This document shows positions 9,068 through 16,705 of a stretch of DNA of 64,000 bases, piece by piece. The stretch lies in contig NZ_JAELUH010000023.1 of assembly GCF_016429215.1 (NCBI RefSeq), forward strand, positions 1-64,000, given 5' to 3'. The notes beneath the pieces are model-generated. The model searched no databases, was not told where the DNA came from, and worked only from the letters and a program-made list of their open reading frames with translations. Numbering within the stretch: position 1 is the stretch's first letter; every line of letters begins with the position of its first letter. Source of the DNA: Herbaspirillum sp. ASV7 (GTDB taxonomy: Bacteria > Pseudomonadota > Gammaproteobacteria > Burkholderiales > Burkholderiaceae_D). The position numbers were made by a program, and so were the translations under genes.

Positions 9068-9736
9068 ATGCAAAGCTCTCATTCCTCCGCGCAGAACCTG
9101 CGCCCATTGATTCCCCTGGCCGACTATCAACGCGTCTTCCGCGTCATCCACTCCGTGCTGCACAGCGTGGAGGCCGATATTCCGGCGGCCAGTTTCTTCT
9201 TTTCCGTCACGGCGGCTCAGATCCTCAAGAAGTTCTACAAGCGCAATGCCTTCCCGGTGGCCGGGGCGGCGTTCTACCTGATCAACCAGGAAGGCAGCGG
9301 TGCGCTTTCCTTCGGTACGCTGGGCGAGGACGGCCAGTCCGTCTCCAGCAACCGGGATGCCTTCCACGCCTGGGTGCAATGCGATGGCTATGCCCTCGAT
9401 TTCATGGCACCGCTGTTCCAGGATCTGCTGGACTCGGCCGGTCATCCGATGCCGGTGCCGCGCCGCATGTTCCAGAAGGACCTGGGCCGCATGAGCCCGT
9501 CGGTACAGGCCCTGGCAGTGCCGGGCGACTTCTTCCTGGCCCCTGACCTGGAACTCACGCGTGAGCTGCTGCAGCAGTTCATGGCCAAGAAAGCCCTGAC
9601 CAACCTGTCGCAACTCTGCCTGGAATGGTTCCGCAAGCCGCCCAAGGCCATGCCCGACGACCTGGCCCTGCAGGGCGCCGATGGCGAGGTCTCGCGCATC
9701 CGCATCCAGCCGACGGCTATCGACGGCGTCTGGTAA
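9068..9736 (+). CDS. Conserved hypothetical protein, possibly DUF2026 family
   Basis: 222 residues from ATG 9068; a TTG at 8936 would extend it through an Arg-rich, low-quality stretch, so I prefer 9068 although its ribosome site is weak. The sequence 'LADYQRVFRVIHSVLHSV' near residue 20 and 'FPVAGAAFYLINQEGSGALSFG' region near 65, followed by a 'DGYALDFMAPLFQD' segment, resembles what I recall of DUF2026, a family of unknown function with a papain-like look; the assignment is from memory and uncertain. No signal peptide or membrane helix is seen. Neighbours give no hint of role. Confidence 0.7.
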   Translation: MQSSHSSAQNLRPLIPLADYQRVFRVIHSVLHSVEADIPAASFFFSVTAAQILKKFYKRNAFPVAGAAFYLINQEGSGALSFGTLGEDGQSVSSNRDAFHAWVQCDGYALDFMAPLFQDLLDSAGHPMPVPRRMFQKDLGRMSPSVQALAVPGDFFLAPDLELTRELLQQFMAKKALTNLSQLCLEWFRKPPKAMPDDLALQGADGEVSRIRIQPTAIDGVW

Positions 9737-10294
9737 ATCCGGTTTGATCTGATCGGGAAGTCGTGGAGGCGGACGCCTCCGAAGGGAGGGTGTGCTGGAC
9801 GCATGTCCAACACACCGTACGATCATGCATATCGGTTGCATGTACCGCACTAGGGTTCCCACTGTAGGGTATGGATGTGACGTCTTCATGACATTTCCCC
9901 GGGCTGCTTTGCTCCTTCACTTTTTTACATTGCCGCCTTCTTCCTGCCTGCAATGTCATGTCCCGGTCACACGTCGCCGATAGACTTCGGCCTGTCTCCT
10001 CTGTACCTGTTGCAGATGTTTGGCCTGCGATGCGAGCGCATCGCAGGCCATTTTTTCCCGAATTCGTTTGTGCTTCAGCGCCCATGCCGGACAGTGGCGT
10101 CGTAACCCGGCAGTACGCACACGTGATGGAAGCCGCGATCCTCCCTTCCCGGCAGGTGCAAGCCTGCCGGTACGCGGCGCGGGGTGCGTATCTCCTCCCT
10201 GTTCTTTTTTTCCCCCTGCTTCTGATGTCTTCCCGATGGCGCGGCTGATGCCGGCCTGCCCATTGGCTGTCAGTGTGCTGAATTTCCTTTTCAT
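9737..10294. other. Non-coding region with several strong hairpins
   Basis: No gene recognised. It contains a GGAGGCG/CGCCTCC hairpin at 9766-9781, a 12-bp stem GGTGTGCTGGAC / GTCCAACACACC with GCAT loop near 9789-9816 (one G-U pair), an ATGACATT ... AATGTCAT pair near 9888-9957 enclosing ACATTGC/GCAATGT, the strong terminator at 10021-10056, and CCGGCAGG/CCTGCCGG near 10150-10171. The nested inverted repeat followed by a terminator could be a small RNA gene of up to ~170 bases, but no promoter is clear. Confidence 0.4.
10021..10056 (+). terminator. Strong rho-independent terminator not attached to any gene
   Basis: A 14-bp perfect inverted repeat TGGCCTGCGATGCG / CGCATCGCAGGCCA (2 bases between arms) followed by six T. 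The nearest upstream gene ends 285 bases earlier, so it may end an unannotated transcript within 9737-10020. Confidence 0.75.
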
Positions 10295-11016
10295 TCAATG
10301 ACTTGCGGTGCTTGTTAAGCGTTTTTCCACAGGCTTGCCACCAAAATATGTGGATATCCCGCTCTAGCCGCATCCTTGCGCTGCCAGTCCATGGCCATGC
10401 TCCAGCGCTGCCACGCTTTGCATCCGGCGTGGAAAATCCATGAAAATCAAGCACTTGACTGGCTTGCCAAGTGCTTGTCCACAGGCTTGCCACCAAAATG
10501 TGTGGATATCCCCGGGCAGGGGCGGTCAGTGTGGGCAATGCCCGCTGAAATCGGCGCGCAGACCAGCCAAAGAGGGGCGGATAGCCGCCTCCGAGGCACT
10601 TTGCCAGCACCTGTTGCAGAGGTGGAAAGTTGTTTCGAATCAATGCCTTGGCTAGCTTACCCAGCGTTTCTCCACAGGCTTGCCACCAGAAAATGTGGAT
10701 ATCCGTGCCGGCTGCCCCGGGGCCGTGACACAGGGGGCTGTTGCCGGTTTTTTGCCACCTGCCGGTGCTGGAAGGAAATCTTCTTTTGAATCAATGCCTT
10801 GGCTCGCTTACCCAAGGCTTCTCCACAGGCTTGCCACCAAAAAATGTGGATATCCTGATCATGGACGGGGACAAGTCCATCGACGCAACGCTCGCCCACG
10901 CGCTTGCCCAGGGCTTGCACGCACCGATGGCGGGAAATGAAAAGTGTTTGGAATCAATGGCTTGGGAGGCTTGTCAAGCGCTTGTCCACAAGCTTGCCCC
11001 CGGAAAGTGTGGATAA
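10295..11016. repeat. Five-copy array of inverted DnaA-box-like pairs
   Basis: Five related units occur at about 10295-10359, 10447-10511, 10640-10704, 10791-10855 and 10954-11016. Each starts with TCAATGnCTTG or a variant, then a TCCACA arm, GCTTGCC, and a TGTGGATA arm. The distance from TCCACA to TGTGGA starts is exactly 23 bp in all five (10326/10349, 10478/10501, 10671/10694, 10822/10845, 10985/11008). Read as DnaA boxes (TTATCCACA), the left arms are TTTTCCACA, TTGTCCACA, TTCTCCACA, TTCTCCACA and TTGTCCACA, the right arms TGTGGATAT four times and an exact TGTGGATAA at 11008-11016. So ten inverted sites, one perfect and nine with one mismatch, lie within 700 bp. Units are spaced 151-193 bp; the sequence between them is weakly conserved. 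No dnaA, parAB or rep gene is near. It could titrate or activate DnaA (datA/DARS-like) or be an origin; unproven. Confidence 0.85.
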
Positions 11017-11098
11017 GGATGCCTGAGAGGCCACTTTCCGGGCAGCGGGAGGGGGATTGGGGATAAACCCCCTGTCAGATGTTCTGTCAGCTGCTCAG

Positions 11099-11875
11099 TC
11101 AGCCATTATCGGGCGCCTGGTAGGGCTCCACGCTCACGGCCTTCATGCTGTAGCTGGAGGCCCCCATGGAGGAGTCGGAGCGCTCCACCTTGATGACGCC
11201 ACTGATCCAGACCGCATCCATGGTCCGCACGTTCTTGATGGCCTTGGTGCTGCGTACGTGGATGATCTGGTTGGCCGGCGGCGGCGGGACGTGGATGCAG
11301 GCGCCGAAGTAGGGCACCAGCAGGAACTCCTTGAGTGCCTCACCCTCGCGGTCCAGCGACACCACGAAGCCGGGCAGGCGCACCGGCTTGCCTTCTATGC
11401 TGGCGTCCACCGGGGCGTCCTTCCAGTACTTCTTGGCCTTCCACAGCGCCGCATCGGCGCGTGGATCATCGTCGGTCAGCTGGTCCAGCTTGAGGCCCTT
11501 GAAGGGCGCCATCGGGTCCCAGTCCTTGGGGATGAGCGATTCCCAGGCGATTTCCTGGTAGCCGTTGACCATCTTGCCGGAAGCCTGGTAGGGCTTGTCG
11601 GTCACGGCCGCGCTTTGCTGCAGGTGATCGCCGACCTGGTACTGGCCGCTGGAGGCCGCCGCCACGCCCGGCACGGTGCTGCCGGCATCGGCGCGCGCGC
11701 TCACGCCAGGGACGGCGCCGGCCAGCGGCGCGCCGGGTGGCAGGCTGGCCTGCGGGGCCGGCGTGGTCGGTGCGGGGGCCGCCTGGGCCTCGGCGTGGTG
11801 GGCCATCAGACGGACCCCGCTGCCCACCAGCAGGCCAGCGGCGACGATGCCGCCTATCCAGTAGAGACTTTTCAT
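11099..11875 (-). CDS. DUF3299 protein of a ZrgE-like type, periplasmic or membrane-anchored
   Basis: 258 residues from ATG 11875 with GGAAAG just upstream; a TTG five codons earlier is less likely. A hydrophobic N-terminal helix (SLYWIGGIVAAGLLVGSGV) acts as signal or anchor, followed by a Pro/Ala-rich linker and then the DUF3299 domain, recognised by 'FVVSLDREGEALKEFLLVPY' and FGACIHVPPPPANQIIHV near residues 165-200. The Cys-His pair in that motif could bind metal. It is the last gene of a four-gene operon with a ZrgA-like protein and an ABC ATPase/permease pair; the same set occurs in the Vibrio zrg zinc uptake locus, which suggests a role in zinc acquisition. Confidence 0.8.
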   Translation of the reverse strand: MKSLYWIGGIVAAGLLVGSGVRLMAHHAEAQAAPAPTTPAPQASLPPGAPLAGAVPGVSARADAGSTVPGVAAASSGQYQVGDHLQQSAAVTDKPYQASGKMVNGYQEIAWESLIPKDWDPMAPFKGLKLDQLTDDDPRADAALWKAKKYWKDAPVDASIEGKPVRLPGFVVSLDREGEALKEFLLVPYFGACIHVPPPPANQIIHVRSTKAIKNVRTMDAVWISGVIKVERSDSSMGASSYSMKAVSVEPYQAPDNG

Positions 11876-11890
11876 GGTGATGCTTTCCAA

Positions 11891-13159
11891 TCAGATTTTC
11901 GGCGTGAGGCCGTCGGACAGGCTCAGCCGATAGGCACGCAGCCCCGGCAGGAGGCTGGCGAACAGGCCCGCCAGCACCGTCCAGAGCAGCAATTGTAATT
12001 CGCCTGCCGCCGGCCATGCAGGCTGCAGCGCGATGCCGAACTGTTGCGCCAGCAGCGGACCCAGCAACCATACCAGGGCGCTCAGCAGCAGCAGACCCGT
12101 GACCACGCCGGCCAGCATCACGCCCAGGCCTTCGATGGATAGCAGCAGCAGCACGTCCAGCGGGCGCGCCCCGACCGAGCGCAGGATCGCCAGCTCGCGC
12201 CGGCGCTCGCCCAGGCTGGCCAGGATGGCGGCTACCAGCCCGGCCAGGCCGACCACCACCACCATGCCCGAGACCACCAGTAGCGCGTTCTCGCCGATGC
12301 CCACCACATCCCATAACTGGTCCAGCGCCACGCCCGGCAGCACGGCCATGAGCGGTTCCTTGAAGCCATCGCCGTCGGCAATGTCGCGCTGCAGGGCGAA
12401 CACCCGGGCACGGCTCTTCAGGCCTACCAGGACGGCGGTGATGCTGGTGGGGGTGAGATTGAATTTCTTGACGAACTCGGCCGGGATATGCACCCCCGGC
12501 AAGGGCGCGCCGCCTTCCCAGTCGAGGTGGATGGCCTGCATGCCATCGAGGCCGATGTGGACGGTGCGGTCCACTGGCGTACCGGTGCGGGCCAGGATGC
12601 CGACCACCTTGAAAGGCTTGTCGGCGTGCTGGGTCAGACCCATGCCGCCCATGCCGTGGGCCAGGATGATGACATCACCCAGCTTGTAGTGCAGCTTGTC
12701 GGCCACGTCCGCGCCCAGCACGGCATCGAAGACACCGGTGAAGGGCTGGCCCTGCGCCAGCCGCAGCGCCTGGCCGCCGCCATAGCGGAAGTGGGTGAAG
12801 TAGTCGCCATTGGTGGCCAGCACCGGGAAGCCACGGTGCGAATCGCCCAGCGAGATCGGGATGGTCCAGGCCACGGCGGGATTGCGCGCCAGCGCCTGGG
12901 CGCTGTCCCAGCCCATGTTGTTGGTGGCGCCACCGATGCGGAAGATGGCATAGAGCATCAACTGGATGGGGCTGGTGCGCGCGCCCACCACCAGATCGGT
13001 GCCCGAGACCGATTGCGAGAAGCCGGCGCGCACTTCATGGCGCACCCGCTCGATGCCCAGCAGCATGGTGGTGGACAGGGCAATGGCCAACAGCATCAGG
13101 CCCAGCGTGAAACGGCGGTTCCAGGCACTTTTGGCGGCCAGGCGCAGCAGCAGCTTCAT
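11891..13159 (-). CDS. ABC transporter permease, MacB/FtsX type
   Basis: 422 residues with the MacB/LolC architecture: one N-terminal helix (FTLGLMLLAIALSTTMLLGI), a periplasmic MacB_PCD domain of about 230 residues, then three helices in the C-terminal FtsX domain (VVSGMVVVVGLAGLVAAILA, a pair near 340-370, and LLWTVLAGLFASLLPGLRA). Such permeases usually transmit mechanical work to periplasmic partners rather than form a channel. It overlaps the ATPase gene by 4 bases (ATGA) and is followed by the DUF3299 gene after 15 bases. Operon context points to zinc handling together with the ZrgA-like protein. Confidence 0.88.
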   Translation of the reverse strand: MKLLLRLAAKSAWNRRFTLGLMLLAIALSTTMLLGIERVRHEVRAGFSQSVSGTDLVVGARTSPIQLMLYAIFRIGGATNNMGWDSAQALARNPAVAWTIPISLGDSHRGFPVLATNGDYFTHFRYGGGQALRLAQGQPFTGVFDAVLGADVADKLHYKLGDVIILAHGMGGMGLTQHADKPFKVVGILARTGTPVDRTVHIGLDGMQAIHLDWEGGAPLPGVHIPAEFVKKFNLTPTSITAVLVGLKSRARVFALQRDIADGDGFKEPLMAVLPGVALDQLWDVVGIGENALLVVSGMVVVVGLAGLVAAILASLGERRRELAILRSVGARPLDVLLLLSIEGLGVMLAGVVTGLLLLSALVWLLGPLLAQQFGIALQPAWPAAGELQLLLWTVLAGLFASLLPGLRAYRLSLSDGLTPKI

Positions 13160-13890
13160 GCGGCCTCCTCGTGGCGTGCGGCGCGGTTGATGCTTTCCAG
13201 CGCCAGCAGGCGGTCGAAGCGCTCGGCCAGGCGCAGGTCATGGCTGACGAACACCAGCGCCGCGCCGCCCTGCGCACATTCATGCTGCAGCAGGTCGAGG
13301 AAGGCTTGCTGGCGGTCGCTGTCCAGCGCCGAGGTGGGCTCGTCGGCGACGATGATCTCGGGGCGGCCGATCAGGGCGCGTGCAGCGGCGACCCGCTGCT
13401 GTTGTCCGATCGACAGCTGCGTGACCGGACGCGCCCACAGCGACGGCGCCAGGTCCAGCGTGCGCAACAGGTGTTGCGCGAGCTCGGGCAGCGTGGCGCC
13501 CTGCTGCAGGGCGCGGGCCTTGCGATAGGCCGAGAACTGGCAGGGCAGCAGTACGTTGTCGATGATGGAGAGGTAGGGCAGCAGGTTGAACTGCTGGAAG
13601 ATGAAGCCGATGTGATCGACCCGGAAGCGGTCCCGTCCGGCCGCCGGCAAGGCGTGTAGCGCCTGTCCCAGTACTTCCACGCGCCCTGCCTGGGGCACGA
13701 TGATGCCGCCGATGGCCGCCAGCAGCGTGCTCTTGCCGCTGCCGCTCTTGCCGCTGACGAAGACATGCTCGCCGCTGGCCACCTGCAGGTGATCCATTTC
13801 CAGCGCCGCATGCGGCTGGCCGGGCCAGGTGAAGCTGAGGTCGCGCACCGCAATGGCGGGCGCAATGAGAGGGGCGGAGGTGAGTGTCAT
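13156..13890 (-). CDS. ABC transporter ATP-binding protein, LolD/MacB type
   Basis: 244-residue ATPase partner of the FtsX-type permease. Walker A GKSGSGKS is near residue 46, the signature is LSIGQQQR near 157 instead of LSGGQQQR, Walker B IIVADEPTSALD is near 177 and FVSHD follows with the switch His. It lies 120 bases after the ZrgA-like gene on the same strand and its stop overlaps the permease start. The set ZrgA-ATPase-permease-DUF3299 matches the gene content known for zinc-regulated zrg loci. Confidence 0.9.
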   Translation of the reverse strand: MTLTSAPLIAPAIAVRDLSFTWPGQPHAALEMDHLQVASGEHVFVSGKSGSGKSTLLAAIGGIIVPQAGRVEVLGQALHALPAAGRDRFRVDHIGFIFQQFNLLPYLSIIDNVLLPCQFSAYRKARALQQGATLPELAQHLLRTLDLAPSLWARPVTQLSIGQQQRVAAARALIGRPEIIVADEPTSALDSDRQQAFLDLLQHECAQGGAALVFVSHDLRLAERFDRLLALESINRAARHEEAA

Positions 13891-14010
13891 TGCAAGGCGG
13901 GAGGGCGGTTCAGGAACGTCGACGTGGGGCGATGATAGCCCCTTGCGCTGTCAACGGCCTGACTGCCTTCCAGCCGGCCCGGCCGCCGCCAGCGCGACAG
14001 GGAGGAAAAA

Positions 14011-14592
14011 TCAGTTCAGCGGGATGAGCGCGCTGCCCGGCACCAGTTGCACGGCACCCTGTTTCTTGGGCGTGGCCAGCTGCACATCGATGCGCTGGAA
14101 ACCCGGGAAGGCGGCGAACAGCCCGGAGACGTCCACGGTATTGAGTGCACCGGGGCTGGCGCAGACCAGGGTGAAGTCACCATCCAGGTCGGCATGGCCG
14201 TCGCCGGCTGCGTCCTGGGCGCTGGCGGGCGTTTTTTCACCGAGCAGCTCCGGCGCCAGGACAGCCGATTCCAGCTGGACCTCGGCCGGCTTGCACTGGG
14301 CCGCAGCATCGGTGACGAAGATGCGCCCGACCTCACGCAAGGTCTTGGCGGCGGCGCGTACGGTGTCCTTGTCCTTGCTGCTGTTGGCGGCATGCTCGAA
14401 GCCGACCAGGTTGATCAGCGGCGTATCCAGGTGCAGGGTCAGGGTATTGCCTTCCAGCGCCACATCCAGCTTGCCGACGCCGTGTACATGGGCGGGATGG
14501 TTGCCGTGGTGGTCATGGGCGTCGTCGGCCGCCATGGCGGGCAGGCAGGCCAGGGAAAGGAGCAGCAGGGGCAGGGTGGACAGGCGTGGCAT
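14011..14592 (-). CDS. zrgA: ZrgA-family (DUF2796) periplasmic zinc-uptake protein
   Basis: 193 residues with a clear signal peptide (LSTLPLLLLSLACLPAMA-ADD). The mature N-terminus is histidine-rich (DDAHDHHGNHPAHVHGVGKL), a probable zinc-binding segment, followed by the DUF2796 signature VHGVGKLDVALEGNTLTLHL and 'INLVGFEHA'. ZrgA proteins are zinc-regulated periplasmic components of a second zinc uptake route besides ZnuABC. Here it heads an operon with an ABC ATPase, FtsX-type permease and DUF3299 protein, and diverges from a ZnuCBA-like cluster. Regulation by Zur is likely given the palindromes at 14698-14752. Confidence 0.85.
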   Translation of the reverse strand: MPRLSTLPLLLLSLACLPAMAADDAHDHHGNHPAHVHGVGKLDVALEGNTLTLHLDTPLINLVGFEHAANSSKDKDTVRAAAKTLREVGRIFVTDAAAQCKPAEVQLESAVLAPELLGEKTPASAQDAAGDGHADLDGDFTLVCASPGALNTVDVSGLFAAFPGFQRIDVQLATPKKQGAVQLVPGSALIPLN

Positions 14593-14686
14593 GGACGGCT
14601 TTCTTGTGCTTGTTGAAAGGGGCGGACGCGGCGGATCACGATGGATGACTCGGCATTGTGAGCCCGGCGCAGCAAAAAGATCAGCG

Positions 14687-14752
14687 TTGTTACAATCTGC
14701 AACAGGGTTGCATTATAATGCTGTCTTTCCCTGTTTCTGCAACTCGGTTGCG
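14687..14752. promoter_or_regulatory. Divergent control region with probable Zur operators
   Basis: Three palindromes lie between the two zinc-type clusters: TGCAACaggGTTGCA at 14698-14712, GCATTATAATGC at 14710-14721 (overlapping the first and containing a TATAAT box at 14714-14719), and TGCAACtcgGTTGCg at 14738-14752. TTACAA at 14690-14695 is a possible -35 for the rightward promoter with 18-bp spacing. AT-rich palindromes covering a -10 box before zinc importers are what Zur represses; which of the three is the real operator cannot be decided here. Confidence 0.6.
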
Positions 14753-14821
14753 CAAGCGGTCGCCATGCGGTGCCCGGCCTTGCCGGCGGCCCTGTTGCCT
14801 CCTTTTGCCAGGTTGCCCTCC

Positions 14822-14953
14822 GTGTCGCTTATCTCTCGTTTATTGTTCAAGCAAGGCGTGCTCGCCAGTCCCTGGTGGCAGCGTGTGCTGGTGGTTCTTC
14901 CCGTGGTGCTGCTGCTGTGGCTGGGCGTGCACTGGGCGCTGGGGGAGGGCTGA
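14822..14953 (+). CDS. Possible 43-residue single-helix membrane protein upstream of the zinc ATPase
   Basis: A GTG at 14822 opens a 43-codon frame encoding a short basic start and one strong membrane helix (VLVVLPVVLLLWLGVHWAL), ending at a TGA one base before the ATG of the ATPase gene; the ATPase ribosome site (GGGGGAGGG) lies inside its last codons. An ATG at 14765 would give 62 residues with a less convincing N-terminus. The tight spacing argues for translation coupling. I recognise no family, and a chance frame is still possible. Confidence 0.45.
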   Translation: MSLISRLLFKQGVLASPWWQRVLVVLPVVLLLWLGVHWALGEG

Positions 14954-14954
14954 C

Positions 14955-15791
14955 ATGAACGCCGCCATTTCCCTGGAGAACCTGACCGTCAGTTACCGCC
15001 GCCATCCGGCCTTGCACCACGTCAATGGTGCTTTCGAGCGCGGTTCGCTCACCGCCATCGTCGGCCCCAATGGAGCGGGCAAGAGCACCCTGCTCAAGAG
15101 CATGCTGGGGCTGGTCCGCTGCAATGACGGCCGCGTCATCACCCATGTGCAGGCACACCGCATCGCCTACCTGCCGCAACAGGCCGAGATCGACCGCAGC
15201 TTCCCCATCTCGGTGCTGGATTGCGTGCTGCTGGGTTACTGGCAGGCCAAGGGCAACTGGGGGGGCATCGACGCGGCCATGAGCGCGCGGGCGCGCCAGG
15301 CGCTGGCGGCAGTGGGCCTGGATGGTTTTGCCGGGCGGCCCTTGTCGAGCCTGTCGGTAGGCCAGTTCCAGCGCGTGCTGTTTGCCCGCATCCTGTTGCA
15401 GGATGCCGAGGTGATCCTGCTGGACGAGCCCTTCAATGCCATCGACGCCCGCACCACCGGCGATCTGTTGCGCATCATCTCGGCCTGGCATGCCGAGCGC
15501 CGCACCGTGATCGCGGTGCTGCACGACCACGACCAGGTGCGCCGCGCCTTTCCGCAGACCCTGCTGCTGGCCCGCAATGTGGTGGCCTGGGGCGATACCG
15601 ACGAGGTCATGTGCGAGGCCAATCTGCAACGCGCCCGCGCCATGGCCGAGGCCGTCGACGAGCACGCCGATGTCTGCGAGGTCAGCGAGGCCGAGGTGCT
15701 GGCGCTGTCGCATGAGCATGAGCACGCCCACGGGCATGCCCATGTCCATCCTCACACGCATGCCGCCCCGGCCAAGGGAGCTGCGCAATGA
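14955..15791 (+). CDS. znuC: Zinc-type ABC transporter ATP-binding protein (ZnuC/AztA-like)
   Basis: 278 residues from ATG 14955; a longer in-frame extension to 14658 would cover the promoter and is rejected. Walker A GPNGAGKS is near residue 36, signature LSVGQFQRV near 132, Walker B VILLDEPFNAID near 153, and the switch His sits in AVLHDHDQ. The C-terminal tail is strongly histidine-rich (alternating His from about residue 255), a likely zinc-sensing or zinc-buffering element. The stop overlaps the permease start by 4 bases. ZnuC is the established name for the closest function; AztA-type paralogs in other bacteria are an alternative label. Confidence 0.88.
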   Translation: MNAAISLENLTVSYRRHPALHHVNGAFERGSLTAIVGPNGAGKSTLLKSMLGLVRCNDGRVITHVQAHRIAYLPQQAEIDRSFPISVLDCVLLGYWQAKGNWGGIDAAMSARARQALAAVGLDGFAGRPLSSLSVGQFQRVLFARILLQDAEVILLDEPFNAIDARTTGDLLRIISAWHAERRTVIAVLHDHDQVRRAFPQTLLLARNVVAWGDTDEVMCEANLQRARAMAEAVDEHADVCEVSEAEVLALSHEHEHAHGHAHVHPHTHAAPAKGAAQ

Positions 15792-16675
15792 GCCTGCTGT
15801 CGTCCTTGCACCAGTTCGCCATCGAGCCGTTCCAGGAATTCTCCTTCATGCGCCGTGCCCTGGTGGCCGCCTTCGCGCTGGCGCTGGGCAGTGCGCCGCT
15901 GGGCGTGCTGCTCACCTTGCGCCGCATGAGCCTGTTCGGCGAGGCCTTGAGCCATGCCGTGCTGCCGGGCGTGGCGGTGGGCTTCATCTTCTTTGGCCTG
16001 TCGCTGCCGGCGCTGTCGGTGGGCGGTTTCGTCGCCGGGGTGCTGGTGGTGGCCATCGCCGGCTGGATCAGCCGCCATACCGAACTCAAGGAAGACGCCA
16101 GCCTGGCCGCCATCTATGTGGTGGCGCTGGCGCTGGGGGTGATCCTGATCTCGCGCCATGGCACCCAGCTTGACCTGTTGCATATCCTCTTCGGCAATGT
16201 CCTGGGCGTGGACAGCGAAGGCCTGGTGCTGATCGGCGGTGTGGCCAGCGCCAGCGTGCTGGGCATTGCGGCGCTCTATCGCGGCCTCCTGCTGGAGAGT
16301 TTCGACCCTTCCTACATGGCCGTGGGTGGTGGCCGCAGCGGCGGCGCCATCTACCAGCAGGTATTCCTGATGCTGGTGGTGATGAACCTGGTGGCCTCGT
16401 TCCAGACGCTGGGCACCTTGATGGCCGTGGGCCTGATGATGTTGCCGGCGGTCTCGGCGCGGCTGTGGCACGACACGTTGCCAGCGCAGCTGTGCAACAG
16501 CGTCTTGCAGGCCGCGCTGGCCGGCTATGCGGGGCTGCTGATTTCCTACTACGCCTCGGTGCCGTCGGGCCCGGTCATCATTGTCTGCGCCGGCGTGCTG
16601 TATGCCGCCTCGCTGCTGCTGGCGCCGCGCGGCTGGCTGCCGCGCCTGTTGCGCCGGCCGCACCTGCAGGCTTGA
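15788..16675 (+). CDS. znuB: Zinc-type ABC transporter permease (ZnuB/AztB-like)
   Basis: 295-residue ABC-3 family permease with about eight hydrophobic helices. Family signatures: 'RRMSLFGEALSHAVLPGVAVGF' region near residue 45, including the conserved SHAVLPGVA, and 'GTLMAVGLMMLPAVSARLW' near 215. It overlaps the ATPase gene by ATGA and is followed after 30 bases by the binding protein. Such permeases carry zinc or manganese; the neighbouring ZrgA cluster and His-rich ATPase tail favour zinc. Confidence 0.9.
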   Translation: MSLLSSLHQFAIEPFQEFSFMRRALVAAFALALGSAPLGVLLTLRRMSLFGEALSHAVLPGVAVGFIFFGLSLPALSVGGFVAGVLVVAIAGWISRHTELKEDASLAAIYVVALALGVILISRHGTQLDLLHILFGNVLGVDSEGLVLIGGVASASVLGIAALYRGLLLESFDPSYMAVGGGRSGGAIYQQVFLMLVVMNLVASFQTLGTLMAVGLMMLPAVSARLWHDTLPAQLCNSVLQAALAGYAGLLISYYASVPSGPVIIVCAGVLYAASLLLAPRGWLPRLLRRPHLQA

Positions 16676-16705
16676 ATCCTTTTTGCTTACCTTTCCGGAG
16701 TCCGC

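Noticed and set aside
10295-11016. Short frames encoding repeated 'LATKKCGYP'-like peptides, and the idea of a CRISPR array
   Set aside because: The repeated peptides are just translations of the DNA repeats. Unit spacing (151-193 bp), internal paired arms and conserved spacers do not fit a CRISPR array, and no cas genes are present.
13829-14821. Plus-strand frame running across the ZrgA-like gene
   Set aside because: Antisense to a gene with clear signal peptide and DUF2796 motifs; only its last 43 codons past the promoter are considered as a possible small gene.
14658-14954. 99-codon N-terminal extension of the zinc ATPase
   Set aside because: It would include the promoter and palindromes and is Arg/Cys/Pro-rich out-of-frame sequence; the ATG at 14955 has a good ribosome site.
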